Shown piece after piece: positions 44,170-53,252 of a stretch of DNA of 64,000 bases (the first letter of the stretch is position 1; each line of letters starts with the position of its first letter). The notes below the pieces were generated by a model. That model did not search any database. It had not been told where the DNA came from and worked only from the letters and a program-made list of their open reading frames with translations. The position numbers were made by a program, and so were the translations under genes. The stretch is from Isoetes taiwanensis. Its lineage: Eukaryota > Streptophyta > Lycopodiopsida > Isoetales > Isoetaceae. Where the stretch lies: contig JAJEKV010000083.1 in the NCBI GenBank assembly GCA_021234155.1, forward strand, positions 4,060,573 through 4,124,572, in the 5' to 3' direction.

Positions 44170-44497
44170 GCTCAAATCCTTCGAAGAGCGTTTGGCAAAC
44201 TTCAGCCTGCACACATTCGAAGGATTTTTCACGCTGGACACATTGGAAGGATTTTTGGGTCTGAACACATTGGAATGCAATTCTGCACTCACTAGAACCT
44301 CTTGGAGTGCTCTGCCCATCAAGGACATTTTTGCAGATGACTCTTTTGAAGATCTCTCTTGTCGGGCTAGGTTGAGAAGCTTGTTTGCCAGTTTTGGTAA
44401 ACTTATTTTTTTCTTGGTGGAGTCTTTTGAATTGGTAGACTCTTGGGGAGGAACATCTGAGAGTGGTCTGTCCATCAAGAGGGAAGTTCATGCAGAT
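44170..44497 (-). pseudogene. Inverted copy of the 3' end of the Hsp70-kinase gene
   Basis: The minus-strand frame carries DRPLSDVPPQESTNSKDS and KISLPKLANKLLNL, nearly identical to the C-terminal tail of the gene at 45010-47988. It continues past the point where that gene stops, with a Ser/Lys-rich tail (RQERSSKESSAK) and short repeats (NPSNV). It is the remnant of a second, inverted gene copy. Confidence 0.85.
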
Positions 44498-44661
44498 GAT
44501 CTGATCTTGCATTTAGCTGATCTGATAAGGAAGCAGTGGGTCCATATCATGCTCTGGACCAAGTTCAGATTCATAAAGGACGCTTTTAACTAAGGCCAGC
44601 CTTTAAGAACGAGGCATGTGAAGATGAAGGAAGTCCAGATTGAACAGGAATGCTAACTTAT

Positions 44662-44911
44662 GTAGGTCCAGATCTTAAACAAGAATGCTTTTCTTTAAGT
44701 TAAAACCTAACTAGGGCCAGCCTTTTAAGGGCCCGGTCACATTTAATGTCAACAGCAGGGGTCATTTTCCATCAATGACCAAGAACGAGTCTGTGTAGGT
44801 CCAGATTAAAGAAGAATGCCAGCCTTTAAGGGTCCGGTCACATCTTAGTGTCAACATGGCTTCAATGACCAAGAACCAAGAACGAGTCTGTGTAGGTCCA
44901 GATTGAAGATG
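44662..44911 (+). promoter_or_regulatory. Promoter region with GTAGGTCCAGATT repeats
   Basis: GTAGGTCCAGATT-type units followed by A/G-rich GAAGAAGAATG occur at 44662, 44795 and 44892, interleaved with ACTAGGGCCAGCC...GGTCCGGTCACAT units. The same arrangement precedes the truncated copy (49941, 50053, 50081, 50220). A TTTAATATATGA stretch at about 44925 could be the TATA region. Confidence 0.5.
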
Positions 44912-45009
44912 ATTGTTTTTTGTGTTTAATATATGAAACTTGTACTGCTCTAGCGTATGGATCATTCCATTCCATCTTCTTCCTCTACTTCTCTTTGCTG
45001 CTGCCTGCC

Positions 45010-47988
45010 ATGTCTGAGAAATATAGTATTGTAATTGGTGTGGATTTTGGCACCACATATTCTGGATTTGCATATGCACATAGACAGGAGCCAGACGAGG
45101 TCTTCCTCTGTGAAAATTGGCCAGACCAACAAGTTTCTTCTGGCAAGTATTATTGCAAAACCCAGACCAGTTTGTACTATGCCCCGACTGGACCTGATGG
45201 CTCCTTGGAATTAAAGGAATGGGGATGGTCTGCATATGTTAAGTACCTCAAAGAAGCTGCAAAATACAAAGAACAGCAAAAGGAAAGCATTGGAGATATT
45301 GCTTCAGTTACAGATGCTAATAATAACGTGTCATACTTCTTCACCAAGTTCAAGCTCTTTTTAATTCCAGAATATCGTAAGGAATTGCCTTCAGGTATCA
45401 CGGTTGAGAGGCTGATAACAGACTATTTGAGAGCCATGTCGGAGTTTGCCATAGGCGAACTGAAAGAAAAGTATGGCAACCGTTTTCAAAAGTCTCATGT
45501 AAAATGGTGTCTGACAGTGCCTGCAATATGGAGTGAGCAAATAAAGCAGAAAATGGAAGTGTGTGCAGAAAAGGCTGGAATGGTTTTAGGGGCAAATTGC
45601 ACCGATCCTTGCGCTAGCCCACATCCTCTGGCCATAGTGTTAGAACCTGAAGCAGCTTCTATGTATTCTCAAAAGAAACTGCCTTACTTCAAGGCAGGCG
45701 AAATGTTATTAGTTGTTGATATTGGTGGCGGAACTATAGACCTTGCAGCACATGAAAAAGTCAACGATATCTCGCTGCAAGTTCGAGAGATAAATATGAA
45801 TCGTGGAACTATAGGTGGTGGAACGTTTGTGGATGAACACTTCTGGAAATTTGTGTGCCAAAAAATTGAATGCTTCAACATTATTAGTCAAAAGAATCCT
45901 ATAATTGCCTTAGACTTGCATTGTTGGTGGCTTAATAGGAAATCTGGTTTTACCGGGTCATCAAGTCTTTCATGGCCGATTCCAGGTGCCTTAAGCATGG
46001 CATGGAAAAAATATGATGCGAAGCGAGGGGTTATTAGAAAGGATTATACTCTGCTGGTGTTCGAGGCGGCTGACCTGTGTTCAATATTTAGCCCTGAAAT
46101 TGACAAGGTCATTGGCCTTATTGAACAGCAATTCAAGGACATGGAAATGGTTTGCCCACTACTTCTAGTCGGTGGATTTTCAGAGAATAAATACATGATT
46201 GAATGTATTAGTAAAAAATATGGCAGAGATCATGTGATGATTCCTCCAAATCCAGGCACTGCAGTAGTAAGTGGCGCTGTATACTATTACTATGCTGAAT
46301 GGGAGCATGAAGGGGCGAAAGACTCTTATGAATGGGCGAAAGACTTGATAGCGTTGCCTTCCAACATCGACCATACTCTGAGAAAGGGTGATTTGGTATA
46401 CAAAAATCAATGCCTTGTGTTCAAATCTCTGCTTTATTCAGTGGCGCAGTATGCTGAGCAGTGGATTGGTCCCTTTGCAATCCGAAGACTTGGTCTTGCA
46501 GCTGCAGCACCAGGAATGGAGGTGCTTAAACTACTGCAAAATGGCATGAAGATCGTGCAGCTGTGCGCAGCAGACAAACATTCTACAGGTGAGTTTTTCA
46601 TGATTGTGGGCAGTTTTGGTCAGTTTCGTGAAATTATTGATGACACAAGAAGATGGTGCCAAATGATTAACCACTTAATCTCACAATACATCGGAAGGCT
46701 TAAACTTTACAATATCTCCACCTTTGAAAGGGGCAATCTAGAGTTGAAAACAGAGTTGATGGGTCAGATAAGATATAAGGTGGAGTATGACTGCAAAGCT
46801 TTGCAAACAACCCTTAGATGGGCTTGGGAGGAAGACAAGCTTGCATTTCTAAAGAGCTTAAAATCTTCCCACAGATTTGGGAATCTCTCCGGAGATTTCG
46901 TTCTTAATTGTTTAATTCCAAGAATAGGAACAGGAGTTGGTAACATTGATAGTAAAGATATATCGTTTGAGGGTAAATTGGGAAATGGAAGCTATGGAGA
47001 AGTCAGAAAAGCATCTTGGTGTGAAATCCCTGTGGCTGTAAAAGTACCGGAAGGTGAATGCCAGGAGGCTTTTGACAATGAAGCTGAAGTCTTCAGGAAA
47101 ATGATGGCCACTGATTCATCTCACATTGTGCAATTACTTGGCCAATGTGAAAAGGAGGAGCCTGTAGGCCATGATATTGGGTTGAGAACATGTAAGAAAA
47201 AATGCCTTGTTTTAGAGCTCATGGCCGCAGACTTGGGAGTCCTTATAAAAAATCAGCAATTAATCATGCCTCTTTCGTATTTAGTCGATATCATACTGCA
47301 GATTGCAAAAGGCATGAAGCATCTGCATGGAAACAAAGTGATTTATAGAGATCTGAAGCCATCTAATATCTTAGTACGGAGAAGAGATGATGATAGTCTC
47401 CTTATAAAGCTAGCTGACTTTGGTATTTCAAAATCAGAATTTGGCACAGGTTCAAATACAAAGATGAGAGGCACACTTCTGTACATGGCTCCAGAATTGT
47501 TAGAAGAGTTGAGCAACTACAGCATGAAGGTGGATGTGTATGCTTTTGCCATAGTGTGCTCTCAAATCCTTACCCGAGAATGTTTCGACAACATAAGGTC
47601 GTTTGACAAAAATAAAATCAAGGAGGCACAAGATGAGCTGAAAAGGAAACTCTTGAAAAAGAACATTCCTGACAGACTAAAGGCTTTGTTAGTTGCTTGT
47701 TTTGCTGACAAAGATGAAAATCGTCCCACCTTTGAAGAGATTTGCGAGGAATTGTGGATTATTAAGGAAGAGCTTTTCGTTGGATCATCTGCAAGAACTT
47801 CCCTCTTACTGGGCAGACCACTCTCACATGTTCCTCCCCAAGAGTCTACGAATTCAAAGGACTCCACCAAGAAAAAAATAAGTTTACCAAAACTGGCAGA
47901 CAAGATTCTCAACCTAGTGGGTAACTTTTTAATTGACCTACCCAGTTTTTTGACCATCACAGCACATATAAGCACCTTCACCAAATAA
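45010..47988 (+). CDS. HSPA12-like Hsp70 ATPase fused to a protein kinase
   Basis: This is an intact 992-residue protein; ATG 45010 is the first in-frame ATG and is conserved in the downstream copy. Residues 7-22 are the Hsp70 phosphate-1 motif (IGVDFGTTYSGFAYAH), about 234-245 the phosphate-2 motif (VVDIGGGTIDL), and about 386-396 the adenosine motif (LLLVGGFSENKY), the layout of HSPA12-type Hsp70s that lack a classical substrate domain. Residues ~500-645 are helical and unassigned. Residues ~650-920 form a complete kinase: GNGSYGEV loop, VAVKV lysine, YRDLKPSN catalytic loop, DFGIS, and GTLLYMAPE. A Ser/Lys-rich tail follows. All catalytic residues are present. A final short exon past 48195 is possible. 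It is probably a cytosolic sensor or signalling kinase. Confidence 0.92.
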   Translation: MSEKYSIVIGVDFGTTYSGFAYAHRQEPDEVFLCENWPDQQVSSGKYYCKTQTSLYYAPTGPDGSLELKEWGWSAYVKYLKEAAKYKEQQKESIGDIASVTDANNNVSYFFTKFKLFLIPEYRKELPSGITVERLITDYLRAMSEFAIGELKEKYGNRFQKSHVKWCLTVPAIWSEQIKQKMEVCAEKAGMVLGANCTDPCASPHPLAIVLEPEAASMYSQKKLPYFKAGEMLLVVDIGGGTIDLAAHEKVNDISLQVREINMNRGTIGGGTFVDEHFWKFVCQKIECFNIISQKNPIIALDLHCWWLNRKSGFTGSSSLSWPIPGALSMAWKKYDAKRGVIRKDYTLLVFEAADLCSIFSPEIDKVIGLIEQQFKDMEMVCPLLLVGGFSENKYMIECISKKYGRDHVMIPPNPGTAVVSGAVYYYYAEWEHEGAKDSYEWAKDLIALPSNIDHTLRKGDLVYKNQCLVFKSLLYSVAQYAEQWIGPFAIRRLGLAAAAPGMEVLKLLQNGMKIVQLCAADKHSTGEFFMIVGSFGQFREIIDDTRRWCQMINHLISQYIGRLKLYNISTFERGNLELKTELMGQIRYKVEYDCKALQTTLRWAWEEDKLAFLKSLKSSHRFGNLSGDFVLNCLIPRIGTGVGNIDSKDISFEGKLGNGSYGEVRKASWCEIPVAVKVPEGECQEAFDNEAEVFRKMMATDSSHIVQLLGQCEKEEPVGHDIGLRTCKKKCLVLELMAADLGVLIKNQQLIMPLSYLVDIILQIAKGMKHLHGNKVIYRDLKPSNILVRRRDDDSLLIKLADFGISKSEFGTGSNTKMRGTLLYMAPELLEELSNYSMKVDVYAFAIVCSQILTRECFDNIRSFDKNKIKEAQDELKRKLLKKNIPDRLKALLVACFADKDENRPTFEEICEELWIIKEELFVGSSARTSLLLGRPLSHVPPQESTNSKDSTKKKISLPKLADKILNLVGNFLIDLPSFLTITAHISTFTK

Positions 47989-48063
47989 TTTATGTCATCA
48001 TGATTTGCATCACTAATATGGTCATTATATCCTTTATATAATAGAAAACACTCATGATTTTTT

Positions 48064-48125
48064 GAAGGGCAATGAAGGGCTATGGAAGGGCAATGAAGGG
48101 CAGTTTGAAGGGCAATGAAGGGCAG
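48064..48125. repeat. GAAGGGCAAT minisatellite
   Basis: Four to five units of GAAGGGCAAT/GAAGGGCAGT are arranged in tandem in the 3' flank of the Hsp70-kinase gene. Confidence 0.85.
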
Positions 48126-48269
48126 TCAGCACCTGTGCAGCACATGTGTCGCCCACATGCTTTTTTGAGTATGTGAATTAAAAAACCACCCTAGTCCGAC
48201 AAGAGGAATAGTGCCGAAGATGTCCAAACCAAGGCAAGGGTGCTAAAGAAAAGGGCCGGGCCCTTTTCT

Positions 48270-48615
48270 AGTTATAAAATAAAAAAGTTTAGCTTTGTCA
48301 TGAATCAAGGAAGACCCAACACTTTTTGTGATACATGTGGCGACACACCCCATGTCAAATATATATACGTGGAGGTTGAGCCACATTTTAGAAGGCCACG
48401 CCACCTTTTTTTTTTCAAGAAATCACCTTCTTCACCTTTTCATTACACTTTTGTTATAGAAGTGGCCACACAACACAACATATTCATGTGAGAGTAAAGC
48501 CACACCTTTAGAAGACCGCACCTTTTTTTTTTTCAAAAAATCACATTTTTCACCTTTTTGCCTTATTATAAAATAACATTTTGCTTTGTCATGAACCAAG
48601 GAGGACCCAAGTCAC
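48270..48615. repeat. Degenerate tandem repeats
   Basis: Segments containing GCTTTGTCATGAAYCAAGGA, CCACAYNTTTAGAAG and CACCTTTTTTTTTTTCAA-like runs recur with ~110-270-base spacing. The short frame at 48240-48491 falls within them and is not considered a gene. Confidence 0.6.
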
Positions 48616-49095
48616 ATGGAGCAACATAATGAGCAAGGAGTTATCTATACCGAGCTTGAAGGAGACAATCAAATGGAGACTAAGGAGCAACAAGCACAGA
48701 ATAGAGATGGACATAATGAGCAACCATGCATCTCTGGTGTAGTTTATGCAATAATCCATAACTTTTACAATTACTTCTTGGCTCAGGGAATCCTTTCTCT
48801 TTTTCCTTCTCCAAAGAGCCCATAATGTGTTTTCATTATTAATTGCAACATGGTGCTTCTTAGCTGTAGAACAATTCCTTGGATGAATTCCTAAAGCCTT
48901 GGCGGCTGATCTTTTGCTACCATGAAGGACATTCCCAAGTGCCATGACTAATGCTGCTCTTTTTGTTGCTAATTTGCCATTAGACTCCACTCCTTTCAAA
49001 TGTTGTATGGTTTTTTGGATGCTACCTACAATTTCACTATGAATAATCTTTTCCTTATCAGACACTGCAACCTGCATAATTTTGTCGTTCTCCAC
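48589..49095 (-). pseudogene. Unknown ORF with helix-turn-helix-like segment
   Basis: The 168-codon frame has a charged N-terminus, then KRSAAKALGIHPRN, which looks like a helix-turn-helix, and ALWRRKKRKDSLSQEVIVKVMDYC. After about residue 115 the sequence becomes hydrophobic and probably out of frame. It resembles an uncharacterised plant transposon-associated protein but I cannot name it. Confidence 0.4.
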
Positions 49096-49930
49096 CAGAT
49101 GCTATACTTCTTTCTTTTGGTCTGTAGACATTGAGCTTGTCAAATCCAAAAAAGTTTTTGTGATTATGGAGGCTGCATACTACAATTACTTCTTTCGAGT
49201 CCTCGCGATACTCCAATCTAAATTTCCATTTGCCAATTGTTGCCTCATCTTGTTGCTTGTTCTTTGTTATTGCTTCTGCAAACGCAATCACAAGAACCTT
49301 GAACAAGAAATGGATGGAAAGAAATAAACGAGATCTCTCTCCCTTGGGAAAGTGGAAATCAACCACCCCCTAATATTCTCGGGAATTTTGAATTTCCCTC
49401 TTCCCATAATACCAAAAGAAAGTGCTAATTTGGATGAACAAATGGACACTAAAAATGAGACACTGTAACTTGTGAGGATCCATTATATCCCTTTCTTTCC
49501 CTGCTTCTAGGTATTTGTCAGATTCAAGAATAGAATAGAATAGGTTTTTTAGCGTCCACGGAGACCAATTGGCCTATGGGACCCAAACAAGGAACACAAA
49601 TGCTTAGCTACTTTGCATATCTCTTATTATAAGGGTGGCCAAACTGCTATAAAGGATTTTGCACGAATGCATTAAACTCAATGGTACCTGTACAATCCCT
49701 AAATTGCATAGGTTCTTATCTCTGCCGCATGGATCCTTTTTTATCTCTGTCTTACGATTCAAATCATGCTAATTTCCCCTCATTTCTTAGTCTGTAGACT
49801 TAATAAATTGAGATCCACATAAAATGCATGCAAATACAGATTTTCGAGTAGGATACAGGTTACGCATATCATGTAAAGAGCCCATGCAAAGAAGACTGCT
49901 TTTTTTTTGCAAATACACCTAACAAGGGCG
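49096..49930. other. No gene recognised; short dispersed repeat at 49526-49590
   Basis: A stretch with AGAATAGAATAGAATAG followed by GTCCACGGAGACCA and GGGACCC matches, in inverted orientation, 25480-25545 beside the FCP1 fragment. It may be a small dispersed element. Confidence 0.5.
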
Positions 49931-49940
49931 ACTAACTTAT

Positions 49941-50260
49941 GTAGGTCCAGATTGAACAAGAATGAGTTAAACCTAACTAGGGCCAGCCTTTTTTAATGTC
50001 ACATGTTAATGAGCAGAGGTTGTTTCCCGTCAATGACCAAGAACGAGTCTGTGTAGGTCCAGATTAAAGAAGAATGCTATGTAGGTCCAAATTAAAGAAG
50101 ACTGACTGCATTTGTTTTTTGTTGTAGCTAACTAGGGCCAGCATTTAAGGGTCCGGTCACATGTTAGTGTCAACATGGGTCCTTTCCCTTCAATGACCAA
50201 GAACCAAGAACTAGTCTCTGTAGGTCCAGATTGAAGAAGATTATTTTTTGTATTTAATAT
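49941..50260 (+). promoter_or_regulatory. Duplicated promoter of the Hsp70-kinase family
   Basis: GTAGGTCCAGATT-type units lie at 49941, 50053, 50081 and 50220, with ACTAGGGCCAGC and GGTCCGGTCACAT units between, matching 44662-44911. The order is the same but the spacing differs by one extra unit. Confidence 0.5.
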
Positions 50261-50360
50261 ATGATACCTGTACTGCTCTTTGGTTGTATACATTGTGGAG
50301 AGAGCGTCTGGATCATTCCATTTCGTCTTCTTCCTCTACTTCTCTTTGCTGCTGCCTGCC

Positions 50361-50715
50361 ATGTCTAAGAAATACGATGTTGTAATTGGTGTGGATTTTG
50401 GCACCACATATTCTGGATTTGCATATGCACATAGACAGGAGCAAAAACAGATCTTCCTCTGTGAAAATTGGCCAGACCAACAAGCTGCTTCTGGCAAGTT
50501 TTATTGCAAAACCCAGACCAGTTTGTACTATGCCCCGACTGGACCTGATGGCTCCTTGAAATTAAAGGAATGGGGATGGTCTGCATATGTTAAGTACCTC
50601 AAAGAAGCTGCAAAATACAAAGAACAGCAAACAGAAAGCATTGGAGATATTGCTTCAGTTACAAATGCTAATAATAATGTGTCATACTTCATCACCAAGT
50701 TCAAGCTCTTTTTAA
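50361..50715 (+). pseudogene. Truncated duplicate of the Hsp70-kinase N-terminus
   Basis: The ATG at 50361 starts a frame nearly identical to the first ~118 residues of the 45010 gene, including the phosphate-1 motif. Identity stops abruptly after KFKLFLI at about 50717. Beyond this the frame runs antisense through a PPR fragment and stops at 50927. The kinase is absent. Confidence 0.9.
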
Positions 50716-50921
50716 TTGAAAGCTTTCAAAACACTCAAAAATGTGATTCTGCTTGGCTCTACGTTTTTGTGTTGCATTTTCTCAAAACATTCCAGAGCCA
50801 TAAGATCGTCTCCCTGTTGCGCATACCCTGTAATAATTGCATCCCAAGACACTACATTTGGACTATGCAATTCATTGAAGATTCTATCTGCCTCTTCAAG
50901 TCTGTTACACTTGGCATACAT
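50712..50921 (-). pseudogene. PPR protein fragment
   Basis: The 69 codons read MYAKCNRLEEADRIFNELHS then VVSWDAIITGYAQQGDDLMA, a classic plant PLS-type pentatricopeptide repeat. It lies antisense to and joined with the truncated Hsp70 copy. PPR proteins act on organellar RNA; this piece is far too short to work. Confidence 0.85.
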
Positions 50922-51033
50922 ATCTAGTAGTGGGTAGAAGCATGAAAGGGTGGGGATGAAAGGGTGGATATCTCAGCTGGCATGCATTTGGGCAAAAAGC
51001 GTGAAATTGAGGTATCAATATTCTTTGGTAAGA

Positions 51034-51966
51034 ATATTGATACCGACGGCGCTGGAGGTTAGCAGGAATCTTGACAGTTGCGGCATGGTATGATTCTAGC
51101 CAGTTAGCGACATGGCAAATCTTTCAAACAAAATTCTCATTGTCTCGATGGGACAGACCTATTTGGCAAAAGGTTGCTAGTACTCTGCCATTGGTTGCTC
51201 CAGAGGCTATTGAAGGGTGCATGTGGGTTTCTCACCAGCATAGGCTTGTGAATTCTATATATATGCTGCTTGTCAATAGTGATATCCTTCCGCCATCCAC
51301 TAGGTGGTCCCTTCAGCTTTCACCTCCTAATTGGAGACGTATGTGGACTTGGGCTTGGGATAAACTACTCCATCCTAAGGTGGCTGTGCTTTGGTGGCAG
51401 ATTCTTCACAGATGTCCTCGTGTGAACGTGCTTGTCCACAGATTTGATCCTCGAGTGTCAGCACTCTGCCCACTGTGCAAGCAAAGGGACGAGACCATTG
51501 AGCATTGTTTCTTTTTATGTGTTCATCTCCAGCCTGTTTGGTCTTGGCTGCTTTCTCTTTTTCATGTGACATTGACAAGTCAGCAAGTGCTTCTGGCTGT
51601 CTATCCGGATACTTGGAATAAGTTGCGGAGCCAAGCATTTCATTTAGCATCAGGATGGTTGTTATGGTCCATCTGGAAGCGCAGAAGACTGTCTATCTTT
51701 CAGGGTTTGGATATTCCTCCTGCAGTTGTCCTCCAAGACGCACAAGCTAGAATTGTTAAGGCTTACCATTGCTCTTCGCTTGCTCCTGTCAAGCGACAAT
51801 TGATATTTGAGTCCTATTTGAGTGTGTTGTCTTATGCATAGGCTGGTGGTTCTATTCAGTGGAGCATGATTATCCTCTGAGACTTTATTCCCGCCTCTGC
51901 ATTTGTATTTTGCTTTTTGGCTTGGAGTTTCAATAAAGTTTGTCGTCCTTCAAAAAAAAAAAAAAA
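51034..51966 (+). mobile_element. 5'-truncated LINE with target duplication
   Basis: ATTCTTTGGTAAGA occurs at 51020-51033 and 51967-51980. The right copy follows an A tail (51951-51966). The element is ~930 bases and contains only the last ORF2 segment and 3' UTR. Its first bases are complementary to the left flank. Confidence 0.93.
51071..51841 (+). pseudogene. LINE ORF2 C-terminus with zinc-binding RVT domain
   Basis: The 256-codon frame has the zf-RVT pattern KVAVLWWQILHRCPRVN...CPLCKQRDETIEHCFFLC, the usual end of plant LINE ORF2. It is truncated at the 5' side by incomplete reverse transcription. The frame itself is undamaged, so the insertion is probably recent. Confidence 0.88.
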
Positions 51967-52302
51967 ATTCTTTGGTAAGAGCAAGATAGAGGTGACGGAG
52001 AGGCTCTATCTTGCTTAAGTTGGGGAAGGAAGTTGTGAAAAGATGCCAACATTGCCAAGCAACGCTGAAAAAATAACTACTCCTTTCTGGAGAAGTCTGG
52101 GTTTTAATCGTAAGCATTAAATGTTTTAGTCGTAGGTGGGCATGGAACCTGCAAATGTTGAGACGTCTATTCGCCATTGCATTGCTCTATTTATGGGCAT
52201 GATTTAAAACTTGCAAATGTTGGGATGCCTACCTGATATTGCATTGGAACATTATGTAGATATTTCTTAATGATATTAGGCATATTATTGCTTATCTTAA
52301 CA

Positions 52303-52330
52303 CTAGTTAGGGTGCCCAGCGTTGCTGTTG
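52303..52330 (-). mobile_element. Helitron 3' terminus (minus strand)
   Basis: CTAG (52303-52306) is followed by the hairpin-forming GCCCAGC...GCTGGGC with a duplicated GTTGCT in the loop. This is the same family as 40363. The 5' end was not located to the right. Confidence 0.6.
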
Positions 52331-52554
52331 CTGGGCTAATGTTGAGAACCAATATAGCTTGTGTTATATTGGGAGTTACAAAGACATTTGAGTCGATGAA
52401 AGTAATACAGTGTTGTGGCAAGCATTAAAGGGTTGTGTGTAAACTCGAATAATGTATTGGAATTCCTCGTGAATATTGGCATGGCAAGGCTGTCAAGTTC
52501 CTCCTTTAGAAGTATTCAAGGCCTGGCATGTCAGCAAGCCACGCAGCTGGATGT

Positions 52555-52810
52555 GCCACGCCAGATCCACGAGACGACGTTAAACGACGTTCTGTGCACG
52601 TGGCACGACATGCACGCTTGCCAGCGTAGCGCCAGCACCATGCCACGCAGGCATGGTGGACACGTCAGCTCTGTGTGGCGTCGTTGAACGACGTCGTGAT
52701 GCCGTTGAACGACGTCACCGTCGTCAAACGACGTTGTCGTCGTTCCTCGACGATTTGACGTCGTTCAACGACCTCTAGACGTCGTTGAAGGTCGACTATC
52801 CCTTGTAGTG
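52555..52810. mobile_element. CACTA-type transposon terminus with subterminal repeats
   Basis: The right edge, read on the minus strand, is CACTACAAGGGATAG, a typical CACTA tip. Inside it are ten or so copies of GTCGTT(G)AACGACG in both orientations, the subterminal transposase-binding style of En/Spm elements. This stretch is GC-rich in AT-rich surroundings. The opposite end is not seen. Confidence 0.75.
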
Positions 52811-53252
52811 ATACCAGAGTCGTCCAGTAAACCAAGTCTCAAACTAATTTCCACAATGGGACTCACGTAGAACTTTTGAGAACAGTAAATGGTGCTGACA
52901 TCTGCACCCAAATAAATCCTATAACCTCCATTTTGGCAGAAGTAGCAAAACTTCTGCTTAGATTAGTTGCTGTCCACTTCACCTGCAAAACTGGCAGCCA
53001 AATGTTCTCAACCTATCAACTAATTTTACAAATGACTCTCGCTTATTTCGTTTAATGTTACAATCAATTTGCTAAAAAAACTTCAAAGCTTCAAGGACTT
53101 ACTTGGCTGAACCTGCAATGTAGCAATGGCAGACCCTGCAATTATAAGCTTCACAGCAATGGCAGACCCTGCAATCTTGCCCTTGGGAGTTGAACCCAAA
53201 TTAAACCAAAATCAGCTCTGATTGTTTTTTAAATATTATATTCAGCATTACA

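Noticed and set aside
44920-45009. A 30-residue N-terminal extension of the Hsp70-kinase with a hydrophobic stretch (possible signal peptide)
   Set aside because: It has no ATG in frame, and the Hsp70 motif begins directly after the ATG at 45010, which is also conserved in the duplicate. It is a 5' UTR.
48240-48491. 83-codon ORF as a separate gene or kinase exon
   Set aside because: It lies in degenerate tandem repeats, opens without ATG, and is out of phase with the possible splice from the kinase gene.
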